A stretch of DNA of 49,105 nucleotides from NCBI GenBank assembly GCA_017399865.1, contig JAFQAT010000070.1, forward strand, positions 1-49,105, in the 5' to 3' direction. The translations under genes were made by a program, and so were the position numbers. Source of the stretch: Bacteroidales bacterium (GTDB taxonomy: Bacteria; Bacteroidota; Bacteroidia; Bacteroidales; UBA932). A model generated the notes under the pieces. The model saw only the letters and a program-made list of their open reading frames with translations. It was not told where the DNA came from and ran no database searches. The number at the start of each line of letters is the position of its first letter. Positions within the stretch are counted from its first letter, which is position 1. Below are positions 18,351-25,371 of this stretch, piece after piece.

Positions 18351-18815
18351 GTGGGAAAGTCAACACATAAGCTGCTGCTGGTCATATTGACTGTCATGCT
18401 TCTTGCGCTGGGCGGCTGCAGGAAGATAAAGGATATCAGCGTGACCTCTGTGAAGGTGGAAGCGATTGCCCCTCAGGGACTTCAGGGAGTCAATGTTTTC
18501 CTTGCCGTCGGGATTGACAATCCTGCCATGCAGATATCCCTGGAGAATATTCAGGGTGCGCTGAAACATTCTGGCAAGGTTCTTGGTAGAGTGGCTGTGG
18601 ACCCGTTCACGGTTCAAGCCAGGTCGGCTGAAATCTATCATCTTCGAGCCTTTGTCACTATAGGTGAAGACGCCACGATAAAGGATCTCCTGATGCTTAC
18701 TGATATGGCAAAGCTCCAGGAATGCATGATAGACGTGTCGGCCACGCCAAGGCTGAAGAGCGGACTGGGTGCCCCGATAAAGCTTGATGATATTCCGTTG
18801 AAGAAATTATTGTAA
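18351..18815 (+). CDS. LEA type 2-like lipoprotein
   Basis: The start is GTG at 18351, giving a lipoprotein signal peptide with Cys23 (LALGGC). The 154-residue protein continues with KIKDISVTSVKVEAIAPQG, FLAVGIDNPAMQISLENIQGAL and VDPFTVQARSAEIYHLRA, the single beta-sandwich pattern of LEA14/WHy-like domains. Homologues in Bacteroidota are small envelope lipoproteins of unknown function. It heads a plus-strand operon with a SPOR-like protein (9 bases later) and rpoN. Confidence 0.72.
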   Translation: MGKSTHKLLLVILTVMLLALGGCRKIKDISVTSVKVEAIAPQGLQGVNVFLAVGIDNPAMQISLENIQGALKHSGKVLGRVAVDPFTVQARSAEIYHLRAFVTIGEDATIKDLLMLTDMAKLQECMIDVSATPRLKSGLGAPIKLDDIPLKKLL

Positions 18816-18824
18816 AGACTGACG

Positions 18825-19418
18825 ATGAAAAGACCTTATATTTTTATTTTATTCGCTTCTCTTGTTCTCCTGATGACCGGCAAGTCTCTTTGCGCGCAGA
18901 GCATTCCTGAAGGTTATGTTCTCGTGGATTCTGTAGTATACAGGCCGGTTGCGGCTGTCGATACGACGCTTGTTGGAACGGATGTCTTCCTTCTGATGCC
19001 CTCACGTGAAATGGGGGATAAGGCCGGTGTGAAGATCACGCAGACCGATATGGTGGCGTCTGCTATGCGCAGGCAGGTTGCGGAGAACGGGGAGAGGACA
19101 TTGAGCGGATACAGGGTCAGGATCTTTTTTGACAACAAGCAGTCCGCAAGGGTAGAATCTGAAGAGACTTTGAAAAGGTTTGAAAGTCTGTATCATGATG
19201 TGGTGGCATACAGGACATATGCCAACCCGTATTTCAAGGTGACCGTAGGTGATTTCAGGACAAGATCGGAAGCTGTCAAGCTTCTTGAGAGGATAAAGGG
19301 CTCGTTTCCGAGTGCCTTCGTGGTGAAGGAGAACATAGAGTTCCCGGTAGTGGATAAGGATAACGCATACGTGGCCGATACAGTGAAGGTTCTCCGTCCG
19401 AAATCCGTCAGTCATTAG
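18825..19418 (+). CDS. Exported SPOR-domain-like protein
   Basis: The 197-residue protein has a signal peptide (cleavage near SLCAQ, residue about 25). Residues about 92-175 show the SPOR pattern: YRVRIFFDNKQSAR, then a helix, NPYFKVTVGDFRTRSEAVKLLERI and a final FVVKE strand. SPOR domains bind denuded peptidoglycan glycans at division sites. It lies between the LEA-like lipoprotein and rpoN with short gaps, so it is probably cotranscribed with them. Confidence 0.78.
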   Translation: MKRPYIFILFASLVLLMTGKSLCAQSIPEGYVLVDSVVYRPVAAVDTTLVGTDVFLLMPSREMGDKAGVKITQTDMVASAMRRQVAENGERTLSGYRVRIFFDNKQSARVESEETLKRFESLYHDVVAYRTYANPYFKVTVGDFRTRSEAVKLLERIKGSFPSAFVVKENIEFPVVDKDNAYVADTVKVLRPKSVSH

Positions 19419-19430
19419 TGTAGTAGAATT

Positions 19431-20843
19431 ATGTTGAAACAAGGATTAGAACTGAAGCAGCAGCAGAAGCTGTCTCCGCTTCAGATCCAGACCATCAAGC
19501 TGATCGAACTCCCGATCCAGGAGCTTGAGCAGAGGATACGTAAGGAACTGGAAGAGAATCCGGTTCTTGACGAGGACTCTCCGAAGGAATCCGAAGAAGG
19601 CGAGGCACCGAGGGAAGTATCCCTGTCCGACTATAAGGAGGACGACTCGATTCCAAGTTACCGCCTTCGCTCGGATTTGTACAGTTCAAAGGATGAGCGT
19701 CCTCAATACAGCACTTTCTCCGTCAAGGAAAGCTTTACCCAGAGTCTCCAGGACCAGCTGGGCTACCGCAATCTTACAGAACACCAGTATGCTGTAGCAT
19801 CATTCATAATAGGCAGTCTGGATGATGACGGCTATCTCCGCAGAAGTATCGACAGCATAGTTGACGATCTCTCATTCCGTGCCAATGTGGAGACGGATGA
19901 GGATGAGGTGCTGGAAATGTTGAAGATTGTCCAGGAATTCGACCCTGCAGGTGTCGGAGCACGTGACCTTCGCGAGTGTCTTCTCCTTCAGATAAGACAT
20001 TGTAAGAGGACGCCGGAGGTAGAGCATGCGGTAAAGATACTCAAGAACTATTTCAACGAGTTTACCAGCAAGCATTTCCAGAAGATCATGACCAGGATGA
20101 ACATTACGGAGGATGAACTCAGGGCTGCGATGGCAAAAATCCTGAAACTCAATCCTTCTCCAGGAGGTCAGATAGATGACTCGTATTCGGATCAGGCTCA
20201 GCAGATAGTGCCCGATTTCCTTCTCGAATACAAGGATGGCGAGCTCATCCTGTCGATGCCGCGTTTCTCTATTCCAGAGCTTCGTGTGAACAGAAAGTAT
20301 GCAGATATCCTCATCGATGCCGCCAATTCTTCTGAGAGGGAAAAGAAGGAGGCTGCAGCCTTCGTCAAGAAGAAGCTGGATTCAGCGAAATGGTTCGTTG
20401 AGGCGATAAAGCAGAGGCATAATACTCTTTCAACCACGATGCAGGCCATAGTGGACTATCAGCATGAATATTTCATAGACGGTGACGAGACACGTCTCAA
20501 GCCGATGGTACTTAAGGATATTGCGGAAAAGACAGGATTCGACATCTCGACGATATCAAGGGTTGTGAACAGCAAGTATATCGAGACCCATTTCGGCATT
20601 TACTCGCTCAAGTACTTCTTCTCCGAAGGCTTGGAGAACCAGGAGGGTGAGGAAGTTTCGACACGCGAACTCAAGAAGGCTCTTCAGGAATGTGTGGACA
20701 ATGAGGATAAGCATAAGCCTCTGACTGACGACGAACTTGTGGAGAAGATGACTGAAAAGGGATATAAGGTGGCGCGTCGAACGATAGCGAAATATCGCGA
20801 CCAGCTGGGCATCCCGAAGGCCCGTTTGAGGAAGGAATTATAA
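19431..20843 (+). CDS. rpoN: RNA polymerase sigma-54 factor
   Basis: The 470-residue protein has the Gln-rich region I (LKQQQKLSPLQIQTIKLIEL), an acidic region II, the core-binding domain with FDPAGVGARDLRECLLLQI, the helix-turn-helix region TGFDISTISRVVNSKYIET, and the RpoN box ARRTIAKYR near the C-terminus that reads the -24 element. Sigma-54 needs an AAA+ enhancer-binding activator; none is encoded in this window. It is the last gene of its operon and is followed by a perfect terminator. Confidence 0.97.
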   Translation: MLKQGLELKQQQKLSPLQIQTIKLIELPIQELEQRIRKELEENPVLDEDSPKESEEGEAPREVSLSDYKEDDSIPSYRLRSDLYSSKDERPQYSTFSVKESFTQSLQDQLGYRNLTEHQYAVASFIIGSLDDDGYLRRSIDSIVDDLSFRANVETDEDEVLEMLKIVQEFDPAGVGARDLRECLLLQIRHCKRTPEVEHAVKILKNYFNEFTSKHFQKIMTRMNITEDELRAAMAKILKLNPSPGGQIDDSYSDQAQQIVPDFLLEYKDGELILSMPRFSIPELRVNRKYADILIDAANSSEREKKEAAAFVKKKLDSAKWFVEAIKQRHNTLSTTMQAIVDYQHEYFIDGDETRLKPMVLKDIAEKTGFDISTISRVVNSKYIETHFGIYSLKYFFSEGLENQEGEEVSTRELKKALQECVDNEDKHKPLTDDELVEKMTEKGYKVARRTIAKYRDQLGIPKARLRKEL

Positions 20844-20858
20844 AAAAAAGAAAAATCT

Positions 20859-20894
20859 GGCGTTGTTTTAGGTTAAAACAACGCCTTTTCTTTT
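20859..20894 (+). terminator. Rho-independent terminator of rpoN
   Basis: An 11-pair perfect stem, GGCGTTGTTTT with AAAACAACGCC, closes a 5-base loop and is followed by TTTTCTTTT. It starts 15 bases after the rpoN stop codon. Confidence 0.93.
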
Positions 20895-20903
20895 GTCTGC
20901 CGT

Positions 20904-20911
20904 TACTTTTG
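20904..20911 (+). promoter_or_regulatory. -7 box for radC
   Basis: TACTTTTG ends 5 bases before the ATG at 20917, again predicting a leaderless mRNA. It lies directly after the rpoN terminator. Confidence 0.55.
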
Positions 20912-20916
20912 TCCTT

Positions 20917-21609
20917 ATGAAGATGAAGGAATTATGCCTGGATGACAGGCCGAGGGAGAAGATGCTGGATAAAGGGCCTTCTGCCCTGAGCAACGCCGAA
21001 CTTCTGGCGATAATGATACGTACCGGAACAGGAAAGATGAATGCCGTCGATGTCGCAAGGACGCTGCTTCAGAAGGCGGACGGGAGGCTGAATGAGGTGG
21101 CCGACATGTCTGTCGAGAAGCTTTGTTCCGTCTGCGGTATAGGCCCGAGCAAGGCTGTGTCCATATCTGCGGCTTTTGAACTTGGCCGCAGATGCGCGCT
21201 CGAAATGACGGTTCGTGAAAAGGTGGCGGTTTCTTCGCCAAAGACCGTGTTCCGTATGATGCTCCCACTTCTGAAGGGGCTGGACCATGAGGAGTGCTGG
21301 GTGATGTTCCTCAACAGGGCGAACTATGTCCTGGGAAAGGAGAGGATGAGCGTCGGCGGCCTTGAGTCGACTGTCATGGACGTCAAGGCCATACTCCGCC
21401 GCGCCTTGGACAGGAAGGCGGCAGGGGTGATACTTGTCCATAATCATCCTTCCGGCAGTGCCCTGCCTGGGCAAGCCGACATCAGGCAGACCGGAATCCT
21501 TAAGAAAGCGCTTCAGACATGTGAGATATCCTTGATTGACCATGTGGTGATAGCTGAGGACAACTGGTATAGCTTTGCAGATGAACGCCTTGTGACTGAA
21601 AAATTTTGA
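20917..21609 (+). CDS. radC: RadC family JAB1/MPN-domain protein
   Basis: The ATG at 20917 (MKMKELCLDDRPREK) is preferred to an upstream TTG because the -7 box lies between them. The 230-residue protein has N-terminal helix-hairpin-helix-like sequence (LCSVCGIGPSKA, about residues 68-80) and a C-terminal JAMM-type domain with Glu near 150, VHNHPSG (His175, His177) and Asp188. The Ser that normally precedes the Asp in the JAMM motif is Gly185 here. RadC proteins are conserved but their cellular function is unsettled; the link to DNA repair is old and disputed. Confidence 0.93.
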   Translation: MKMKELCLDDRPREKMLDKGPSALSNAELLAIMIRTGTGKMNAVDVARTLLQKADGRLNEVADMSVEKLCSVCGIGPSKAVSISAAFELGRRCALEMTVREKVAVSSPKTVFRMMLPLLKGLDHEECWVMFLNRANYVLGKERMSVGGLESTVMDVKAILRRALDRKAAGVILVHNHPSGSALPGQADIRQTGILKKALQTCEISLIDHVVIAEDNWYSFADERLVTEKF

Positions 21610-21635
21610 CATGGAGAAAAATAAGGATATATTTG
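21605..21635 (+). promoter_or_regulatory. Promoter of upp
   Basis: A -33 TTTG (21605-21608) and a -7 TATATTTG (21628-21635) are separated by 19 bases, a full match to the Bacteroidota consensus. The -33 element is inside the radC stop region. Confidence 0.82.
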
Positions 21636-21659
21636 CATGAACATCTAAAGCTATTAATC

Positions 21660-22313
21660 ATGAAAATTGTCAATCTCGGTCAGAAGAACTCGGTTCTCAA
21701 TAAGTTTGTGTCGCAGATGCGCGATAAGGATTTACAGAAGGACAGCATGCGTTTCCGAAGGAATCTGGAAAGATTGGGCGAAATCTTCGCTTATGAAATC
21801 AGCCAGACTTTGAATGCCTCTCCTAAAGAGGTGGTGACTCCTTTGGGAATAGCAAATGTCCCTACCTATGACGACAAGCTCGTGGTGGCGACCATTCTTC
21901 GTGCCGGACTGCCTCTCCATCAGGGAATCCTGAATTATTTCGACGATGCACAGAATGCATTTGTCGCTGCATACAGAAAGTATGACAAGGGAGAAGGCTT
22001 CCATATAGAGATCGAGTATGCCAGCACGCCTGACCTCACAGGCAAGGTCCTTATCCTTGCAGATACAATGCTTGCAACGGGCGCTTCCCTTGAAATCGCC
22101 CTCAGGAAGCTTTGGGATGAAGGAGAGCCTGCCCATACCCATCTTGTTTGCCCTATAGCCAGCGCATATGCTGTGGAGTATCTCCAGAAGAACCTTCCGG
22201 CTGACAAGGTGACTCTTTGGGTGGCTACCGTCGATGAGGAACTGACCAGTCATTCTTACATCGTCCCAGGCCTGGGAGATGCCGGCGATCTCGCTTTCGG
22301 TGAAAAGAAATAG
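21660..22313 (+). CDS. upp: Uracil phosphoribosyltransferase
   Basis: The start at 21660 (MKIVNLGQKN) is placed after the promoter; the longer frame from 21606 would begin upstream of it. The 217-residue enzyme makes UMP from uracil and PRPP (pyrimidine salvage). The PRPP loop is visible as LILADTMLATG, with Asp135, and a C-terminal PGLGDAGDLAFG binds uracil. The loop has Thr where Pro is often found (DPMLATG). It has its own promoter and is followed by a long inverted repeat rather than a T-rich terminator. Confidence 0.95.
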   Translation: MKIVNLGQKNSVLNKFVSQMRDKDLQKDSMRFRRNLERLGEIFAYEISQTLNASPKEVVTPLGIANVPTYDDKLVVATILRAGLPLHQGILNYFDDAQNAFVAAYRKYDKGEGFHIEIEYASTPDLTGKVLILADTMLATGASLEIALRKLWDEGEPAHTHLVCPIASAYAVEYLQKNLPADKVTLWVATVDEELTSHSYIVPGLGDAGDLAFGEKK

Positions 22314-22316
22314 ATA

Positions 22317-22391
22317 ACATACAATCCGGATGTGGCTCGCTTCGCAGAAGCATGGGAATATGCTTCGCTCGACCACATCCGGATTGTATGT
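22317..22391. repeat. 19-base perfect inverted repeat with inner alternative stems
   Basis: The arms 22317-22335 (ACATACAATCCGGATGTGG) and 22373-22391 are perfect reverse complements. The 37-base centre holds two mutually exclusive small stems: GCTTC-GCA-GAAGC (22339-22351) and GAAGCAT with ATGCTTC (22347-22353 with 22360-22366). No T-run follows on either strand. It lies between upp and the convergent tRNA-His, starting 3 bases after the upp stop. It may end or protect the upp mRNA, or be a REP/MITE-like mobile palindrome. The remainder, 22392-22434, shows only the short palindrome CCCACATGTGGG. Confidence 0.85.
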
Positions 22392-22434
22392 ATATACCAG
22401 TAACCTGACAGGGTTCTCTCCCACATGTGGGCAC

Positions 22435-22463
22435 AAAAAAACAGGAAGCCTTTTGACTTCCTG
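22435..22463 (-). terminator. Rho-independent terminator of tRNA-His
   Basis: On the minus strand CAGGAAG and CTTCCTG form a 7-pair stem with an 8-base loop, followed by seven T. It starts about 8 bases after the tRNA 3' end. Confidence 0.88.
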
Positions 22464-22470
22464 CTTTCAG

Positions 22471-22545
22471 GGTGCCCAGTGGGATTCGAACCCACGACAT
22501 TCAGAACCACAATCTGACGCTCTAACCAACTGAACTATGGGCACC
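22471..22545 (-). tRNA. tRNA-His (anticodon GUG)
   Basis: On the minus strand the cloverleaf is complete: acceptor GTGCCCA with TGGGCAC, D arm with GTTGGTTAGAGC, anticodon arm TCAGA-TTGTGGT-TCTGA with anticodon GTG, and T arm GTGGG-TTCGAAT-CCCAC. A G precedes the acceptor stem and faces a C at the discriminator position, the G-1 identity feature of tRNA-His. CCA is not fully encoded. Confidence 0.96.
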
Positions 22546-22564
22546 ATGTTGGTTTTAAGGACTG

Positions 22565-22595
22565 CAAAGATACGTAAATTTTTTATATCTGCAAT
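22565..22595 (-). promoter_or_regulatory. Promoter of tRNA-His
   Basis: On the minus strand the -7 box TATCTTTG (22565-22572) has ATTG, three of four bases of the -33 element, 19 bases upstream (22592-22595). The tRNA starts about 20 bases downstream. Confidence 0.75.
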
Positions 22596-22642
22596 ATTTT
22601 ATCAAATTTTTCTCCGGCTTGTCATTTGTGGCAATTATTTAG

Positions 22643-22650
22643 TATTTTTG
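22643..22650 (+). promoter_or_regulatory. -7 box for the OadA-like gene
   Basis: TATTTTTG matches the -7 consensus and lies 22 bases before the ATG at 22673. A TTTG at 22625-22628 is closer than usual (14 bases). Confidence 0.55.
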
Positions 22651-22672
22651 TGGATGTGTAATATTTGAAATT

Positions 22673-24460
22673 ATGGGACGTGAAATAAAATTTTCTCTGG
22701 TTTACAGGGATATGTGGCAGTCTTCGGGAAAATATGTTCCGACTGTCGCCCAACTTAAGGAAGTTGCTCCTGCGATAATTGATATGGGATGCTTCGACCG
22801 TGTCGAAACAAACGGAGGTGCCTTTGAGCAGGTAAATCTTCTTTTCGGTGAGAATCCTAACAAGGCTGTCCGCGAATGGACAGCGCCTTTCCATGCTGCA
22901 GGCATTCAGACCCATATGCTCGAGCGCGGTCTTAATGCCCTCCGTATGAATCCGGTTCCTGCCGACGTGCGTGAACTCATGTACAAGGTCAAGAAGGCGC
23001 AAGGAACCGACATTTCCCGTTCTTTCTGCGGACTGAATGACCACAGGAACCTCCGTCTGAGCGTCGAATACGCCAAGAAGGCGGGAATGATTTCCCAGGT
23101 GGCCCTATCGATTACGAACTCTCCGGTACACACCGTCGAGTATTATATGGGCGTTGTGGACCATGTGGTCGAATACGGATGCGACGAGATCTGTCTGAAG
23201 GATATGGCCGGCATCGGCCGTCCTACCTTCCTTGCCGAGCTGACCAGCCAGATAAAGAAGAAATATCCTCATATAAAGGTGCAGTACCATGGCCATTGCG
23301 GCCCCGGCTTCTCCCCAGCATCGATGCTGGAGGTAGCACGTGCAGGTGCTGACTATCTCGATGTGGCCGTCGAGCCTCTTTCTTGGGGAAAGGTCCATCC
23401 GGACGTGATAACCATCCGTGAAATGCTCAAGGCGGACGGGTTCCAGGTCAAGGACCTGAATATGAATGCATATATGGATGTACGTGCCTTGACGCAGAAG
23501 TTCATAGATGAGTTCCTGGGATACTGGATAGATCCGAACAATTCTCATATGAGCTCGCTGCTGGTGGGCTGCGGACTCCCGGGAGGAATGATGGGCTCGA
23601 TGATGGCCGACCTCAAGGGCTTCCATGGAGCGATCAACGCTTCTCTCAGAGCTCAGGGAAAACCAGAACTGACTCTTGACCAGCTGATGGTGATGCTCTT
23701 CCAGGAGGTCGAGTATGTATGGCCTCGTCTCGGATATCCGCCTCTTGTGACACCTTTCAGCCAGTATGTGAAGAACACTGCCCTGATGAATCTCATGAAC
23801 ATCCTCAAGGGCCAGCCACGCTGGACCACAATAGACAAGGATACATGGAACATGATCCTCGGCAAGATGGGTACCCTTCCTGGAGAGCTTGCTCCTGAGA
23901 TCGTCGCTCTTGCAAAGGAAAAGGGGCTTGAGTTCTATACCGGAAATCCTCAGGATGCGTTCCCGGACGAGCTTGACAAGTTCCGCGCTATGATGAAGGA
24001 AGAAGGCTGGGACTGCGGACAGGATGACGAAGAACTCTTCGAACTGGCTATGCATGAGAGACAGTACCGCGACTATAAGAGCGGTGTTGCAAAAGACCGT
24101 TTCAACAAGGATCTTGAGGCGGCAAGAGCAAAGGCAGGGGCTCCGATAGTGGTGACCAGACCTGTTGTGGAGATGCCGAAGTATGATGTCGATGAGATAG
24201 CACGCAAATATCCTTCAGCCGTTCCTGTGCAGGCTCCTGTGAAAGGCCAGATGCTCTGGCAGGTTGATGTTGACGATGCTTCGTCCGCTCCGGTTGCCGG
24301 TACTGAGGTCAAGGCTGGAGAATCCATGGGATATGTCCAGGCATACTATGGCATGGAAGAGGTCGTTCCTGCAGTGGACGGACGCGTGGTTGCCGTTTGT
24401 GCAAGGCAGGGAGAAATGGTGGTCAAGGGCGAGATAGTCGCCTTTGTTGAACAGAAATAG
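22673..24460 (+). CDS. OadA/PycB-like carboxyltransferase with degenerate biotinyl domain
   Basis: The 595-residue protein has an HMGL-like TIM-barrel carboxyltransferase domain (about 1-290), a conserved PYC/OadA middle region (to about 480) and a C-terminal barrel-sandwich fold (about 520-595). Metal-site elements are present: Asp13 in YRDMWQS, Lys176 in CLKDMAG, and His206 and His208 in YHGHCG. In most relatives the first motif is RDAHQS; here Trp15 replaces the His. The biotin-acceptor motif, normally (A/S)MKM, is replaced by AYYGMEE near 557-563, and no Lys is at that place. Relatives exchange carboxyl groups between oxaloacetate or pyruvate and biotin, so function without biotin on this chain is open: a separate biotin carrier or a different reaction are both possible. 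Confidence 0.85.
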   Translation: MGREIKFSLVYRDMWQSSGKYVPTVAQLKEVAPAIIDMGCFDRVETNGGAFEQVNLLFGENPNKAVREWTAPFHAAGIQTHMLERGLNALRMNPVPADVRELMYKVKKAQGTDISRSFCGLNDHRNLRLSVEYAKKAGMISQVALSITNSPVHTVEYYMGVVDHVVEYGCDEICLKDMAGIGRPTFLAELTSQIKKKYPHIKVQYHGHCGPGFSPASMLEVARAGADYLDVAVEPLSWGKVHPDVITIREMLKADGFQVKDLNMNAYMDVRALTQKFIDEFLGYWIDPNNSHMSSLLVGCGLPGGMMGSMMADLKGFHGAINASLRAQGKPELTLDQLMVMLFQEVEYVWPRLGYPPLVTPFSQYVKNTALMNLMNILKGQPRWTTIDKDTWNMILGKMGTLPGELAPEIVALAKEKGLEFYTGNPQDAFPDELDKFRAMMKEEGWDCGQDDEELFELAMHERQYRDYKSGVAKDRFNKDLEAARAKAGAPIVVTRPVVEMPKYDVDEIARKYPSAVPVQAPVKGQMLWQVDVDDASSAPVAGTEVKAGESMGYVQAYYGMEEVVPAVDGRVVAVCARQGEMVVKGEIVAFVEQK

Positions 24461-24478
24461 TTTTGATCCTGTATAAAT

Positions 24479-24510
24479 AGAGCGGCCGGCTGAATTCAGC
24501 CGGCCGCTCT
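24479..24510. terminator. 32-base perfect palindrome between convergent genes
   Basis: The sequence 24479-24510 equals its own reverse complement: 16 bases per arm starting AGAGCGGCCGGCTGAA. In RNA it gives a GC-rich stem of about 14 pairs with an AATT loop on either strand. It lies 18 bases after the OadA-like gene and 21 bases after the NigD-like gene, which converge on it. It lacks T-runs, so it is probably a bidirectional mRNA end or pausing structure rather than a textbook terminator. Confidence 0.7.
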
Positions 24511-24531
24511 GGCGTTGTTAATATGGTTGGG

Positions 24532-25248
24532 TTAGAATTTGTGTTCGAATCCAGAACGCTTCCATTCGTACTCGAATGTGTAATCCGTCACTGTATTCAG
24601 GTCAAGTCGTGAGTCGATGCTCTTGTACCATTTCCAGCTCAATACCAGATTTGCGTTTTCTTCTTCTATGAACTTGCTCAAAGGGAAGCTGACATATGCG
24701 CTTCCAAGCATCATCTGTGAAGCGTTCTCCGCTGTCAGAACCTCTCCGAAACCATTGTGGCGGAAATTCAGGACATATCTTCCCTTTTCGTCCTTTGAAT
24801 ATACGAGGTTGACAAGGTGCTTTGTCTCGCTTCCCGGTTTGACATAGTAGCTTATCAGCATGTTTGCATATCCGCCGGAGAACCAGAGCTGCTCTATGTT
24901 GATAGGATTCTGGGTAATGATGTCTCCTTCAACTGCGTCTTCCAGTCTTACTGCATCCTTGTCGAGCACGTGCGCGAAGTTGGTGAGACGTATGTCATAT
25001 TCTCCGCTGGTCCCTTCGGTTTCATTGAGTACATCGCAGATCACCATGGCTCTTTTCTCATCCTCGAGCTTGCCTGTGCACAACTGTTCTACGATATTGA
25101 ATGTGTTGCCCTGGTCGCTTACGAACTTTCCGTTCACGATGTTTCCCATCGTCATGTTGTTGTAGGAAAGCGTGTCGTCTTTCTGGCATGAAACTGCTGC
25201 AATCGCTGCTGCAGCTACGCAGATCAATGCTTTTCTGATATTTATCAT
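24532..25248 (-). CDS. NigD-like lipoprotein
   Basis: The 238-residue protein has a lipoprotein signal peptide with Cys21 (AAVSC), followed by QKDD, the type of Lys/Asp-rich tail that marks surface-exposed lipoproteins in some Bacteroidota. The mature part starts with a small OB-like region (MGNIVNGKFVSDQGNTFNIVEQ) and continues with a beta-sandwich containing YDIRLTNFAHVL and LSWKWYKS, as in the NigD-like family. These proteins are common in gut Bacteroidota; their function is not known. It is a single gene, divergent from cstA. Confidence 0.78.
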   Translation of the reverse strand: MINIRKALICVAAAAIAAVSCQKDDTLSYNNMTMGNIVNGKFVSDQGNTFNIVEQLCTGKLEDEKRAMVICDVLNETEGTSGEYDIRLTNFAHVLDKDAVRLEDAVEGDIITQNPINIEQLWFSGGYANMLISYYVKPGSETKHLVNLVYSKDEKGRYVLNFRHNGFGEVLTAENASQMMLGSAYVSFPLSKFIEEENANLVLSWKWYKSIDSRLDLNTVTDYTFEYEWKRSGFEHKF

Positions 25249-25343
25249 GTCTATGAATCTTTAATTGTTTTACACTACAATCGTTAACCGACATATAAGA
25301 TGCATTCTTTGATGAAATCGTTGCATTTGATTCCGGAACTTGG

Positions 25344-25351
25344 TAAATTTG
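25344..25351 (+). promoter_or_regulatory. -7 box for cstA
   Basis: TAAATTTG lies 20 bases before the ATG at 25372. A -33 TTTG at 25326-25329 is 14 bases away, closer than usual. Confidence 0.5.
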
Positions 25352-25371
25352 TTCGACAAAGCGATATAAAG

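Noticed and set aside
22225-22510. Small minus-strand open frames across upp end and tRNA-His
   Set aside because: They span a tRNA gene, its terminator and the inverted repeat, and carry no protein features.
23105-24055. 316-codon open frame on the minus strand
   Set aside because: It is antisense to the OadA-like gene, and the codon pattern fits the plus-strand gene.
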